Positions 27,484-35,870 of a stretch of DNA of 64,000 nt are shown piece after piece (positions within the stretch are counted from its first letter, which is position 1; each line of letters opens with the position of its first letter). The translations under genes were made by a program, and so were the position numbers. Source of the stretch: Cohnella sp. OV330 (lineage in GTDB: Bacteria > Bacillota > Bacilli > Paenibacillales > Paenibacillaceae); the NCBI RefSeq assembly GCF_900112065.1, contig NZ_FOKE01000002.1, positions 432,513 to 496,512 on the forward strand, in the 5' to 3' direction. Below the pieces are notes generated by a model. That model did not search any database and was not told the origin of the DNA. It saw only the letters and a program-made list of their open reading frames with translations.

Positions 27484-28386
27484 TTGAATATCAACCAACT
27501 GGAGACGCTGCTGACGATCTCGAAGACGCTCAGCTTCCGCAAAGCCGGCGAAGCGCTGAACCTGACGCAGCCCGCCGTGTCCGCCCAGATCAAGAGCCTG
27601 GAGGACGAATTCAAGACGATCCTGGTGGATCGGAACCATCCCGTGACGCTTACCGACCGCGGTCAGGTATTTCTCGAGCACGCCCAGCGCATCTTATCCA
27701 TCGTCGAAGAGCTGAGGCAGAAGCTGTCCGATCTGGACCAGAACCCCCAAGGCCATATCGTGCTCGGCACGACGACTTCCATCGCGATGCAGATTCTTCC
27801 GCGGGTTCTTTCCTATTTTCAAAACCAATACCCGCTTATCAAGACGACGATCCATACGATGCCGTCCTCCCAAGTGCTGACCAGCGTGGAGAACGGCTTC
27901 GTCGATATCGGCATCGGCTACCTGGCAGAGCGAAGCGCGCATGTCGAGACTTCGGTGCTCTACTACGATACGTTCGAGCTGGTCGTCGCGCCGGGCCACC
28001 CGCTCGCATCCCGCAACCGCGTCACCGTAGGCATGTTGAGAGACGTCCCTTTGATCCTGCTGTCTCCCGACACGCTCGGCCGCAGGTTCGTCGACCGGAT
28101 TTTCAGAGAGCATCACATCGAGCCGAATCCCGTCATGGTGCTCAGCAGCAGCGAAGAGGTGAAGCGGATGGTGGAGCTGAATCTCGGCGCGGCCATCGTG
28201 TCCAAGCTGTCGATCGCGAGCGAGCTCCGCAGGGGCACCCTGAAGATGATCGCGGTCGAGGAGCTCGAAGTCAGCCATCCCGTCGGCGTCATCACCAAGT
28301 CCGGCCGCTATGTCAGTCATGCGATGAAGCAATTCCTCAACGACTTGAAGGGCATGCCGGAGGATCAATTCACCGGCAGCGAATAA
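27484..28386 (+). CDS. LysR-family transcriptional regulator
   Basis: 300 residues. N-terminal HTH (LETLLTISKTLSFRKAGEAL, TQPAVSAQIKSLE) and a type-2 periplasmic-binding-like effector domain. TTG at 27484 is chosen because GGAG lies 8 bases upstream; GTG at 27475 is the alternative. It is divergent from the exporter-padR operon and followed 45 bases later by a PHP-type phosphatase gene that it may accompany in one transcript. The effector domain resembles CysL/CbbR-type, without firm ligand. Confidence 0.88.
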   Translation: MNINQLETLLTISKTLSFRKAGEALNLTQPAVSAQIKSLEDEFKTILVDRNHPVTLTDRGQVFLEHAQRILSIVEELRQKLSDLDQNPQGHIVLGTTTSIAMQILPRVLSYFQNQYPLIKTTIHTMPSSQVLTSVENGFVDIGIGYLAERSAHVETSVLYYDTFELVVAPGHPLASRNRVTVGMLRDVPLILLSPDTLGRRFVDRIFREHHIEPNPVMVLSSSEEVKRMVELNLGAAIVSKLSIASELRRGTLKMIAVEELEVSHPVGVITKSGRYVSHAMKQFLNDLKGMPEDQFTGSE

Positions 28387-28431
28387 GGATAAATATAAAG
28401 GTATAGGTCGATCTTGAGGAGGCGGAATCCC

Positions 28432-29247
28432 ATGGAAAAATTCGATTTGCATACGCATCACGAGCGCTGCGGACACGCTTCCGGCGTGATCGAGGATTAT
28501 ATCGAAGCCGCGATCCGGGCGGGCATGACGGCGATCGGTATATCGGACCATTCCCCGTACTTCGCCCGCGAGGAAGACCGGTACCAGCCCGGCATCGCCA
28601 TGGCCAAGAGCGAGTTCCCGAACTACGTCGCGGAGGTGCTGCGCCTCAAGGACAAATACAAGGATCGAATCGAGGTGCTGCTCGGCGTCGAATCGGATTA
28701 CTTTCCGGAAAGCGTCGAGGTTTACCGGGCAGCCTACGCGCCGTATCCATTCGATTATCTCATCGGCTCGGTCCATCAGACGCGCGGCATCAGCATCTTC
28801 AACCGCAACCGGTGGAAGCAGCTTGACAGGTCCGAGCATACGGCCGAGAAGAAGCTCTATTACAAGCTGATCACCGAGTCCGCGAATGCCGGCATGTTCC
28901 AGGTGCTTGGCCATATCGACGCGATGAAGGCCTATCACCCCGCATTCTCCGACATTCGCGGCGCCGAGGCAGATATCGACGAAGCGCTCAGAGCGGTCGC
29001 GGCGAACGATATTGCCCTGGAAATCAACACGAGCGGCAGCACCAAGGACGTCGGCGGCTGGTATCCGTCGGACGCCATCCTCGAGCGAGCCCTCCATTTT
29101 GGCGCGGACGTGACGTTCGGCTCCGACGCCCATATTCCCGAACGGGTCGGCGACGATTGGGAGCAGGTGCGCAGCCGGCTTAAGGAAATCGGCTTTAAGC
29201 GCTGGGTTTATTTCCGGCAGAAGCAAAAAGTCGTCGTGCCGCTGTAA
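28432..29247 (+). CDS. PHP-domain histidinol-phosphatase (HisJ/HisK-type)
   Basis: 271 residues of the PHP metallohydrolase family. Metal ligands visible: DLHTHHERCGHA, ISDHSPYF, GVESDYF, HIDAMK and GSDAHIPE. Length and the SVHQTRG/NTSG segments fit the Bacillus-type histidinol-phosphate phosphatase that removes phosphate in histidine synthesis, but no his genes are here and a general phosphoesterase is possible. GAGGAGG lies 9 bases before the ATG at 28432. Confidence 0.8.
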   Translation: MEKFDLHTHHERCGHASGVIEDYIEAAIRAGMTAIGISDHSPYFAREEDRYQPGIAMAKSEFPNYVAEVLRLKDKYKDRIEVLLGVESDYFPESVEVYRAAYAPYPFDYLIGSVHQTRGISIFNRNRWKQLDRSEHTAEKKLYYKLITESANAGMFQVLGHIDAMKAYHPAFSDIRGAEADIDEALRAVAANDIALEINTSGSTKDVGGWYPSDAILERALHFGADVTFGSDAHIPERVGDDWEQVRSRLKEIGFKRWVYFRQKQKVVVPL

Positions 29248-29303
29248 CGGGTCCAAAGGGTTCGCCGTTCGCTTCCCTCCGGCATTCGGAAGCTGCGCGG
29301 ACA

Positions 29304-29334
29304 AAAAAAGAGGCCCGCCACCGCTGGCGGGCCT
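29304..29334. terminator. Terminator between PHP phosphatase and EamA gene
   Basis: Perfect AGGCCCGCCA / TGGCGGGCCT stem with CCGC loop, A-run on the left side. Confidence 0.65.
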
Positions 29335-29471
29335 TCAAAGATATGAAAAAGGGGGTCTTGGTCGTTATTGTAACCGACGTCCAAGACACGCCGGTAACAG
29401 CAATGTTGCAATTGTGTTACAAAGACGATTTCGTTATCGGATCGCGCTAGCCGCAGGGAGGAGCACGCCGC

Positions 29472-30395
29472 TTGCATTGGTTTGCCGTCGCCGTCCTCAG
29501 CGCGCTCGCCTTCGGTCTGGCCGGCTTCTTCATGAAGGCGAGCCAGATGCGCGGCGGCGCGCTGTCTTCGCTTTTAATCGGCCTGTACGCCTCTGGCACC
29601 GCGGGCTTCTGGATCCAAGCGCTGCTCACCCGCGCCTGGCAGCCGCTCGATTGGCGCGTCTGGACCGCCGGCGCGGTCATCGGCCTGGGCTCCGCCTGGG
29701 GCAACCTGCTGTTCATGCGCGCGCTCGCGCGCGGGCCGGCCAGCCTCGTCTCTCCGCTCACGAACGCGAATATCGTCATCGTTATGGCCGCTGGCATCGT
29801 CTGGTTCGACGAGACGCCGCACGCCACGGGCCTCCTCGGCGCGCTGTGGCTGCTGGCGGGCATCGCGCTCTTGTCACTGCGGAGCGGACCCGGGACGACG
29901 ACCGGTGCCCGCTCTGCGGCGCCGCGGATCGCAGGTCGCAGCTGGTACCCGCTCGCGCTGGCCGCGATGGGCCTGTTCGTGCTGCGCAACGGCGGCTTGA
30001 AGGTGACGGACCGCATCGGACTGGACGGCGCCAACGTGCTGTGGGCCGGCTACTTGCTGTCCTTGCTGTGGTTCATGTCTGCCGCTTGGCTTTCCAGTAG
30101 GAACGGCCGTCATGCCCCCGATTCGCGAGCGAGCGCCCACGTAGAAGCTCGTTCCCGCGCCGCCGGCATCGGCTTCCGGTGGGGGCTCGCTGCAGGCGCG
30201 TTTTCCTATGGCGGCTTGCAGCTTTATGCCGTCGCGCTGGCTCGCGGACCGGCGCATCTCGTCGCGCCTATTTTTGCCGCCAACAGTCTGGTGGTCGTCA
30301 TTCTCTCGCTCGCCGTTTATCGCGAAAGGCTGTCAATCCCCCAATATGCGGCTTTGATCTGCTTGCTTGGAGGACTCGTTCTGATTCGCATTTGA
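29472..30395 (+). CDS. EamA/DMT-family transporter
   Basis: 307 residues, ten predicted helices in two EamA repeats (first ends IALLSL, second SFGGLQL-like AGAFSYGGLQLYAVALA). Drug/metabolite transporter superfamily; substrate unknown. The start is TTG at 29472, supported by AGGGAGGAG about 9 bases upstream. A single-gene unit. Confidence 0.85.
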   Translation: MHWFAVAVLSALAFGLAGFFMKASQMRGGALSSLLIGLYASGTAGFWIQALLTRAWQPLDWRVWTAGAVIGLGSAWGNLLFMRALARGPASLVSPLTNANIVIVMAAGIVWFDETPHATGLLGALWLLAGIALLSLRSGPGTTTGARSAAPRIAGRSWYPLALAAMGLFVLRNGGLKVTDRIGLDGANVLWAGYLLSLLWFMSAAWLSSRNGRHAPDSRASAHVEARSRAAGIGFRWGLAAGAFSYGGLQLYAVALARGPAHLVAPIFAANSLVVVILSLAVYRERLSIPQYAALICLLGGLVLIRI

Positions 30396-30421
30396 TCGCA
30401 AGGATCCGCTTAACCGCTTAA

Positions 30422-30438
30422 ACTAACTTTTATTTAGT
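30422..30438. promoter_or_regulatory. Small inverted repeat upstream of the HxlR gene
   Basis: ACTAA-N7-TTAGT in a very AT-rich leader, about 80 bases before the HxlR start; HxlR proteins often bind such repeats in their own promoter. Weak evidence. Confidence 0.3.
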
Positions 30439-30515
30439 AAAATACATTTATATTGTTTCTTCTATTCATTTAGAGCTCAGTATGTTAAAATAAAGGGACG
30501 AAAGGGGTGAGCCGC

Positions 30516-30824
30516 ATGGACTACTCCAGAATGTGCCCTAAATACGAGCATGCTGCCGAATTGCTCGGCAAGAAGTGGACGGGCCTCATCGTTCGCGTGC
30601 TGATGGGCGGTCCGAAGCGCTTCAAGGACATGAAGGAGCAAATTCCGGATATGAGCGACAAGATGCTCACGGATCGCATGAAAGAGCTTGAATCGAGCGG
30701 ACTCGTCAAGCGTACCGTATACCCGGAGATGCCGGTGCGCATCGAATATGAACTGACGGACAAAGGCCGGGATCTGGAGGACGTCATCGAGTCCATCCAG
30801 AACTGGGGAGAAAAATGGATGTAG
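30516..30824 (+). CDS. HxlR-family transcriptional regulator
   Basis: 102 residues. CPKYEHAAELLGKKWTGLIVRVL followed by RFKDMKEQIPDMSDKMLTDRMKELES gives the winged helix of HxlR/YodB-like proteins. An N-terminal cysteine (Cys7 in MDYSRMCPKYE) matches the redox-sensing cysteine position of YodB/HypR-type members, so thiol or quinone sensing is possible. ATG at 30516 follows AAAGGGG. It is convergent with, and separated by a terminator from, the redox/peptide operon. Confidence 0.88.
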   Translation: MDYSRMCPKYEHAAELLGKKWTGLIVRVLMGGPKRFKDMKEQIPDMSDKMLTDRMKELESSGLVKRTVYPEMPVRIEYELTDKGRDLEDVIESIQNWGEKWM

Positions 30825-30842
30825 GTTCATCGCCGCATCAAA

Positions 30843-30884
30843 AAGAGCAGCTCCGAAGCCGAGATCATCGGCGGGGCTGCTCTT
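30843..30884. terminator. Terminator between HxlR and the peptide operon end
   Basis: AAGAGCAGC / GCTGCTCTT stem with a 23-base structured loop, between convergent genes. Confidence 0.7.
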
Positions 30885-30910
30885 CTTGTTGCGTTCTTTT
30901 GCGCTGCGCG

Positions 30911-31726
30911 TCAGTGAGCCTGCGGCGTCTGGGCATGACGCGCGTCTTCGTCGTAGCGGCTGATCGCCGCTTCGGCGCGGGCGAGCCAATCCCCCGCCGC
31001 TTCGGCGACGGGCATGGCAGGCGATTGAACCGGTTGGCCCGTTTCCGCGGGCGGCGAGATCTCGGGCTGGCCAGCAAAGAAGGCGAGCCAGGCGGCATAA
31101 ATGCGTCCGCAAGCCCGAAGCAGCGCCGGTACGAACAGCATCAGGACGACGCCGATCCCGGAGACGACGAGCGATCGTTCGAAAGGAGACAGCGGCGGGA
31201 GCAGCATCCGCATCGTCGTATCGTCGTACAGGACGTAGCCGTACAGATAGTCGCTCACTTTGTAAGCGGCGGGCGCCAGCATGACCGCGAAGACGGACAG
31301 CGGCACCGTCAGCGAGATGACGAATAGCGCGATGCGGATCGGAAACCCGAGCAGTTGATGCGCGGCTGCGCGGTAGCCGAGCGGATTGCCCAGCGACCGG
31401 AACCAGGACTTCCATGAAGCGCGGGCCGAGCCGGATTCTACGCCTTGCGAAATCTGATGCGCGGGATACGGCTCGTCCTGCGCTTGTCCGCCATCTTGCC
31501 AGGCATTCCAGCGTCTTTGCTCGCGCCTCATGCGCGCGGCGCTCCAGGCCAACGTACCCGCCAAAATCGGGATACCGATGCCGACGATCGCCAGGCTCAG
31601 ACCGAGCGTGATTCCCGTCAGCGTCAGGACGAAGGCCGTTATGCCAAGCGGCAGCAGGCCGAGCTGCAGCTTCCAGGCCGCATAAGCGCTTGCGCGCGGA
31701 TTGGATTTTATCGAATTGGGATTCAT
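30911..31726 (-). CDS. Stand-alone 'putative sensor' domain membrane protein
   Basis: 271 residues. Two hydrophobic blocks (about 20-65 and 125-205) flank a charged loop; LGYRAAAHQLLGFPIRIALFVISLTVPLS and the following VMLAPAAYKVSD resemble the putative-sensor domain that usually precedes histidine kinases in actinobacteria and Bacillota. No kinase domain is attached. It starts 33 bases after the preceding minus-strand gene without a terminator between them, so it may be the last gene of the peptide operon, though its ribosome site (GAGG, 11 bases away) is weak. Confidence 0.6.
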   Translation of the reverse strand: MNPNSIKSNPRASAYAAWKLQLGLLPLGITAFVLTLTGITLGLSLAIVGIGIPILAGTLAWSAARMRREQRRWNAWQDGGQAQDEPYPAHQISQGVESGSARASWKSWFRSLGNPLGYRAAAHQLLGFPIRIALFVISLTVPLSVFAVMLAPAAYKVSDYLYGYVLYDDTTMRMLLPPLSPFERSLVVSGIGVVLMLFVPALLRACGRIYAAWLAFFAGQPEISPPAETGQPVQSPAMPVAEAAGDWLARAEAAISRYDEDARHAQTPQAH

Positions 31727-31759
31727 AAAGAAGCAACCTCGCTTTCCGAACCATTTGCT

Positions 31760-32254
31760 TCATTGTAGCAGTCGGTCCAAAGCGGCATCAGCGGCTGTGG
31801 AAGGGGATTCGACCCCGACCTCAGGCCAGGACGATCCCAGCCTCTCCATATAGGGAAGAAGTTCGTGGACAAGCTCAAAGCGTCGGCCTCTTCGGATCGC
31901 CAGATATGCGCGCTCCTTCAGCGCTCCCTTCCCGAACGGCAAAATATCCATCCCGCTCACCGGCCTGCGCCATGCGGCGCTCTTCATCGCCGCCAGCCAG
32001 GCAGGGCCGACCAGAACGACATGCCAGCTTCGCGGCGCCCGATGAATCTGCGCCGCGAATGCCGCTTCCGCGCCGGTCTGGGGCTGCACGACGAGCACGG
32101 CTTCGGGCTCGAAGCCCGCGACGGCGGCCGTCCGCTCGAACAGTTCGCGCAGCAAGTTATATCTCGTCTTCGCGGACCGGCGGTACGACAGCCATGCCAA
32201 AGCGGCGATCGCGCCGGCCAAAATCGCGATCGCCTCATCCGGTAACCTGCTCAT
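31760..32254 (-). CDS. Membrane-anchored protein of the peptide operon, unknown function
   Basis: 164 residues that I do not recognise. One N-terminal membrane helix (EAIAILAGAIAALAWLSY) is followed by a soluble alpha/beta domain with strands such as AVLVVQP and WHVVLVGPAW, which could be a cysteine-free thioredoxin-like fold (speculative). The ATG is embedded in the end of the mauE-like gene (about 20-base overlap) and has GGAGGG upstream, so translation is coupled. A longer frame to 32302 exists but adds only sequence from the neighbour gene. Confidence 0.65.
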   Translation of the reverse strand: MSRLPDEAIAILAGAIAALAWLSYRRSAKTRYNLLRELFERTAAVAGFEPEAVLVVQPQTGAEAAFAAQIHRAPRSWHVVLVGPAWLAAMKSAAWRRPVSGMDILPFGKGALKERAYLAIRRGRRFELVHELLPYMERLGSSWPEVGVESPSTAADAALDRLLQ

Positions 32255-32792
32255 CGCCGGCCCTCCATTCGCCTGATTCCTTTTGCAGCTTGCGCGCATC
32301 AAGCAGCCACACCGCGGACGCGACGGCTAACGCAAACGCCGCAAAGCCCGTGCCGGACGGCGCCGGCCGTTCAACGATCCAACCGGCTGCCGCGACCGCG
32401 ATGAATATCGCGTTGCGCAGCAGCGGGCGTCGGCTTAGCGGATGATTCGCGCCGAAGCATCCGCAGCTGTCCGCTCCGCCCGCTCCTTTTATCTCATTCC
32501 CAGCACGTCGACGGCGCCAGCTTAACCCGGTCATGCCCAGCAGAACGACGATCGCCGCTGGCTCCTTGAAGCCCTCCAGCGTACCGCCGGCAGCGAAGGC
32601 AGCCGCAAGCGCCCACTCCATAGCCAGCACCGTCCAAGCGGCCGTCGGCTCGAGGCGCGACGGCACCAGCCCGTATGCGCTAATCTCCATGCGCAGGTCC
32701 GTCATGGCTTGCGCCTTGCCGCATGCCGAAGCGGCAAAGACGACGGCCAGCGCATAATCGCACAACCAAGCGGCTTCATATTCCCAGTTCAT
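32235..32792 (-). CDS. MauE/DoxX-type redox-associated membrane protein
   Basis: 185 residues with four predicted membrane helices. It carries the family hallmark SCGCFG between helices 2 and 3, followed by PLLRNAIFIAVAA. MauE in methylotrophs is needed, with the thioredoxin-like MauD, to form the many disulfides of the methylamine dehydrogenase small subunit; DoxX-type proteins couple thiol oxidation to the membrane quinone pool. Here it follows a Cys-rich peptide gene and two thioredoxin-fold genes, so disulfide formation in that peptide is the natural inference. Start at 32792: AGGGGG 9 bases upstream. Confidence 0.82.
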   Translation of the reverse strand: MNWEYEAAWLCDYALAVVFAASACGKAQAMTDLRMEISAYGLVPSRLEPTAAWTVLAMEWALAAAFAAGGTLEGFKEPAAIVVLLGMTGLSWRRRRAGNEIKGAGGADSCGCFGANHPLSRRPLLRNAIFIAVAAAGWIVERPAPSGTGFAAFALAVASAVWLLDARKLQKESGEWRAGDEQVTG

Positions 32793-32828
32793 CGCTCTAG
32801 TCCCCCTCTCGGCTATGATTGCAGGAAA

Positions 32829-32857
32829 AAACAAGAAGCCGGGCTTTTCGCCCGGCT
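32829..32857 (-). terminator. Terminator/attenuator directly after the Cys-rich peptide gene
   Basis: AGCCGGGC-TTTTC-GCCCGGCT stem-loop 13 bases after the peptide stop; on the minus strand it is followed by TTCTTGTTTTTTC. It would let the short peptide mRNA outnumber read-through transcripts for the downstream mauE-like gene. Confidence 0.75.
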
Positions 32858-32869
32858 CCCGGCGCGTCG

Positions 32870-33073
32870 TTAAACGCAGCATCCGCCTTGCTGATCGCAA
32901 TTCACGTACGATACGTCGTAAGGCGCCGCCGTATTGGTGCATTGGACCGTCTTGTTGATCCAGTATTCCTTCGGATACGTCGTGCCGTTTGCGGAGCAGG
33001 TTTTGGCGACGCAGTACGTGTACTGCGGAATTTCGCCGTCAAGGATGTAGTTCGTCGGGCATGTGCAAGCCAT
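32870..33073 (-). CDS. 67-residue eight-cysteine peptide, candidate exported product
   Basis: I do not know this family. Starting at the ATG at 33073, which follows a near-perfect AAAGGAGGTGA, the peptide begins MACTCPTNYILDG and ends CDQQGGCCV. Cysteines are at 3, 5, 21, 26, 45, 59, 65 and 66: an even number, enough for four disulfides. Tyr, Thr and Asn are abundant; net charge is near neutral. There is no signal peptide and no clear double-glycine leader, so it could be leaderless. The gene overlaps the 3' end of the thioredoxin-like gene by 35 bases. A GTG three codons upstream is an alternative start. Bacteriocin, signal peptide or small metal/redox protein are the options. Confidence 0.75.
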   Translation of the reverse strand: MACTCPTNYILDGEIPQYTYCVAKTCSANGTTYPKEYWINKTVQCTNTAAPYDVSYVNCDQQGGCCV

Positions 33074-33515
33074 GTCTATCACCTCCTTTCAATAGCAATC
33101 CTTCGGCCAACCGCCTGATCTCGCGATCGTCGTGGACGGCGGCGGCTCGCGCGACCTTCCCGTCGCCGAGCTCGAAAACGGCCAGCGGGTAAGTTCGCAC
33201 GCCGAGCACGTCGTGCATCTCCCTGGCGTTCACGGGGAACACCGGGAACGTCCATTCGAAGTAGTCCGACATCTCGCGAACGTCGCGCGGATCTCCCGCG
33301 ACCAGCAGCAGAAGCCGATATTCCGGAAGGCTGGCGCTCGTATGGGCCAGATGCGGAAACAGCTCGATGCAATCGGCACAGTGAAGCGACGCGAATACCA
33401 ATAGCCGCGGCTCTCCGTTCGGTCCCGGAGCGCCTGCCCGCCTTAGTTCGGGAATCGTCGTGCCGGGCCGCAGGACGATCGGCGTTCGTTCGCCAGATTT
33501 TAGTCTCAAGCTCAT
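33039..33515 (-). CDS. Thioredoxin-fold protein with CADC motif
   Basis: 158 residues. LLVFASLHCADCIELFPHL carries a CxxC (Cys46, Cys49) after a beta-strand, and VRTYPLAVFELGDGKV has the cis-proline segment of thioredoxin folds. No signal peptide or membrane helix, so it should act in the cytoplasm or at the inner membrane face. The ATG at 33515 has AAGGAG 9 bases upstream; it lies 2 bases after the transporter stop. A MauD-like or thiol-disulfide exchange partner for the peptide is inferred from context. Confidence 0.78.
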   Translation of the reverse strand: MSLRLKSGERTPIVLRPGTTIPELRRAGAPGPNGEPRLLVFASLHCADCIELFPHLAHTSASLPEYRLLLLVAGDPRDVREMSDYFEWTFPVFPVNAREMHDVLGVRTYPLAVFELGDGKVARAAAVHDDREIRRLAEGLLLKGGDRHGLHMPDELHP

Positions 33516-33517
33516 CG

Positions 33518-35377
33518 TTATCCGCTCCTTAACGAAGTTAGTCGTTCGTGCAGCGCCTCCTGCTCCGACCAGACGCGGGCGTAACGCCCGCCGAGCGCCA
33601 GCAGCGTCTCGTGATTGCCGTCTTCTTCGATGCGTCCTTCTTCCATCACCCATATCCGGTCCGCCCGTCTGGCCAGCGCGACGCGGTGCGTGACGAGCAA
33701 CACGGTCTTGTCCGCGAACAACCTCCAGATTCCGTTCATCGCGGCGGACTCGCTAAGCGGATCCAGCGCAGACGTCGGCTCGTCCAACACGACGAGATCG
33801 GCGTCGGGATGCAGGAACAGCCTTGACAAGGCCAGTTTCTGCCACTGACCGCCCGACAAATAAATCGAGCGCCCATCCATCTGGCCGAGCGGCGTATCCG
33901 GACCGCGTCCGTCCGCCAGCTCGCCGAGGCCCGATGCCGTCAGCGCTGCGCGCAGTCTGGCGTCGTCCTTAAGCGCATCGCCATTGCCTGCTGCCATGTT
34001 CTCCCGCACCGTTCCTTGATAGCGGATGAAATCTTGAAACAGCACCTGAACGCGCTCAAACATGCTGTCTCGGTCGATCGCGCCTACAGGAATGCCATCA
34101 TAGCGGACGGGATCTCCTTCAGGCACGTACAAGCCGAGCACGATCTTGAGCAAAGTGGACTTGCCCGAGCCGTTGCCGCCCAAGATGGCGATTTTCTCTC
34201 CCCGGCTGATGTGCCGCTCCCCGATCTCGAGCGCAGGCTTGTCCCGGTTCGGATACGTATACCGCAGCGCCGGAAGGGCGATCGCCTTGGCGAAGACAAA
34301 AGGCTTGCCCCCGCCGCCTTCGCTCGCACCTTTTTGCGGCGGCGCGCAGCTAAGCGCAGCGCCTTCCAACGCATGTTTTTCATTCAACCGTTCCTTGGAA
34401 CCCCGCGCGGGTAAATCCGGCTCCCCGGTTCCGGACAGATAGGCGTGCGTCTCTTCGACTCCCGCCCAGCTCTGCAAGACGGACGACAGGTTGGAAGAGA
34501 TGAGGCTCATGGCCATCGTGACGGCCATGAAGTCGCCTGCTCCGAGCCCGCGTTCGCGGACGGTCCAGGCCGCGACGCATGCGGCTGCCGCATAGCCCGC
34601 GGCGGATATCGCCTCTCCCGCGAAGCCCGCCGACAGCTGCATCCGTTGGATGCGGGACAGAATCCCGTCCGAGACTCGCTTGGCGGACAGCCACCGGGCT
34701 TTGAAATAAGATCGCGAGCGGTACACCGTCAATTCCTTCTGCGACGACGACCCAGTCAGCAGTCCGTAAAGATACGAAGGACGAACCGACGCGCGATGAA
34801 GTTCCCCGTTCAGCATTGTCTTGCGGTTCACGAGCATCAGGTGCAGACCCCCCTTCAGGCATCCGACCGCGAAGGCTAGCGCGCCTACGGCGGGGTGCAC
34901 GCCAGACAAGTAACGGAATCCGAGGATCGCCGTCGCCAGCTTCGTCAGCAGTTGAGCGACCTGCGCGTACATCTCGAACGGCTTCGTTGCTGCGAATCGC
35001 CGCAAGGCAAGCCGTTCCTCATACTGCGGGTGCTCCTGCTCTGCCAAAGCGAGCGCGCCGTTCTCTTCGATCAGCTGCAATTCGCAAGCGTTCGCGTAGG
35101 CCAGCTGCATTCGGGACGTTCGGTATGAGGAAATGGCGTTCAGTCCCGCTCCTAGCAACTGGAGGCCCGCAAGCGCGGCTAGCGGCGGTATGAAGGCTGC
35201 GGCATCGCCCCCAACCGCGGCATTGACCGTTTGCGCCGTAAGGGCGAGCGTCCCGTAGGACTGCAGCGCATTGCCCGTCAGCATGGATACCGAGAGCAGC
35301 ACGCCCGCTTTGTCGAAGCGATAGATCCGCCAGGCGGACGCCAAAGCATCCCGTGCGATGCGCGCGATTTTGCTCAT
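33518..35377 (-). CDS. ABC half-transporter (TMD-NBD fusion), candidate peptide exporter
   Basis: 619 residues: about six helices in residues 1-300 (type-IV exporter fold), then an ATPase domain with GGNGSGKST, LSGGQWQK, LVVLDEPTSALDP and LVTHR. There is no C39 peptidase domain, so any leader removal would need another protease, which I do not see. ATG at 35377 overlaps the preceding stop (TGATG), i.e. coupled translation. A long Ala/Gly/Ser-rich linker separates the domains. Export of the adjacent Cys-rich peptide is the best inference. Confidence 0.85.
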   Translation of the reverse strand: MSKIARIARDALASAWRIYRFDKAGVLLSVSMLTGNALQSYGTLALTAQTVNAAVGGDAAAFIPPLAALAGLQLLGAGLNAISSYRTSRMQLAYANACELQLIEENGALALAEQEHPQYEERLALRRFAATKPFEMYAQVAQLLTKLATAILGFRYLSGVHPAVGALAFAVGCLKGGLHLMLVNRKTMLNGELHRASVRPSYLYGLLTGSSSQKELTVYRSRSYFKARWLSAKRVSDGILSRIQRMQLSAGFAGEAISAAGYAAAACVAAWTVRERGLGAGDFMAVTMAMSLISSNLSSVLQSWAGVEETHAYLSGTGEPDLPARGSKERLNEKHALEGAALSCAPPQKGASEGGGGKPFVFAKAIALPALRYTYPNRDKPALEIGERHISRGEKIAILGGNGSGKSTLLKIVLGLYVPEGDPVRYDGIPVGAIDRDSMFERVQVLFQDFIRYQGTVRENMAAGNGDALKDDARLRAALTASGLGELADGRGPDTPLGQMDGRSIYLSGGQWQKLALSRLFLHPDADLVVLDEPTSALDPLSESAAMNGIWRLFADKTVLLVTHRVALARRADRIWVMEEGRIEEDGNHETLLALGGRYARVWSEQEALHERLTSLRSG

Positions 35378-35853
35378 CAGACGCCGGCTTCGACGGCTCT
35401 GCCGTTCGCGCCCAGCGAGCGGGCATGGGCGGCTGCATCCAGCGTCGTATTGAACAAGCCCGATCCAACTGCGAAGCCATCGCGATCCAATACGATCATA
35501 AAAGGGATGATCTTGATCGGCGTTCGTTCTGCGACAGCCGAGATCTCGCATCGCTCGACGCGGCATGGGAACGGAGCAAGTTCCTTAGCGAGCAATTCGT
35601 GTTCGGCTTCGCTCGCCTCCGCGAGCAGCAGATAGTCAAGCTCGGGACGCTCTTCCATGAATCCAACCGCCGCATCCAAGTCGCAAGCCTCGCATCCCGC
35701 GCTCATCACGAACACGACCGCGCCTGATGCCGTATGCTGTAGCCATGACAATTCGGTTTCCTCGTCCCCGCTCCTCAGCGCGAGACGTTCGGGGAACCTG
35801 GTCCCCCTCGGAAATTCCGGGACGCTGCCGCGCATAAATTTCCGATATTCCAT
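35377..35853 (-). CDS. Thioredoxin-fold protein with CEAC motif
   Basis: 158 residues. VVFVMSAGCEACDLDAAVGF has a CxxC pair (Cys54, Cys57) and IKIIPFMIVLDRDG a cis-proline; two further cysteines (PCRVERC) could form a resolving pair. No membrane anchor. Equal in length to, but diverged from, the second thioredoxin-like protein of the operon. It ends in TGATG overlap with the transporter gene. Likely a thiol-disulfide enzyme for the Cys-rich peptide (inference). Confidence 0.72.
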   Translation of the reverse strand: MEYRKFMRGSVPEFPRGTRFPERLALRSGDEETELSWLQHTASGAVVFVMSAGCEACDLDAAVGFMEERPELDYLLLAEASEAEHELLAKELAPFPCRVERCEISAVAERTPIKIIPFMIVLDRDGFAVGSGLFNTTLDAAAHARSLGANGRAVEAGV

Positions 35854-35870
35854 CGTCGATCCTTCTCCTC

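Noticed and set aside
29208-29477. 89-residue minus-strand ORF between the PHP phosphatase and EamA genes
   Set aside because: It runs through a terminator hairpin and into the phosphatase gene; no homology recognised.
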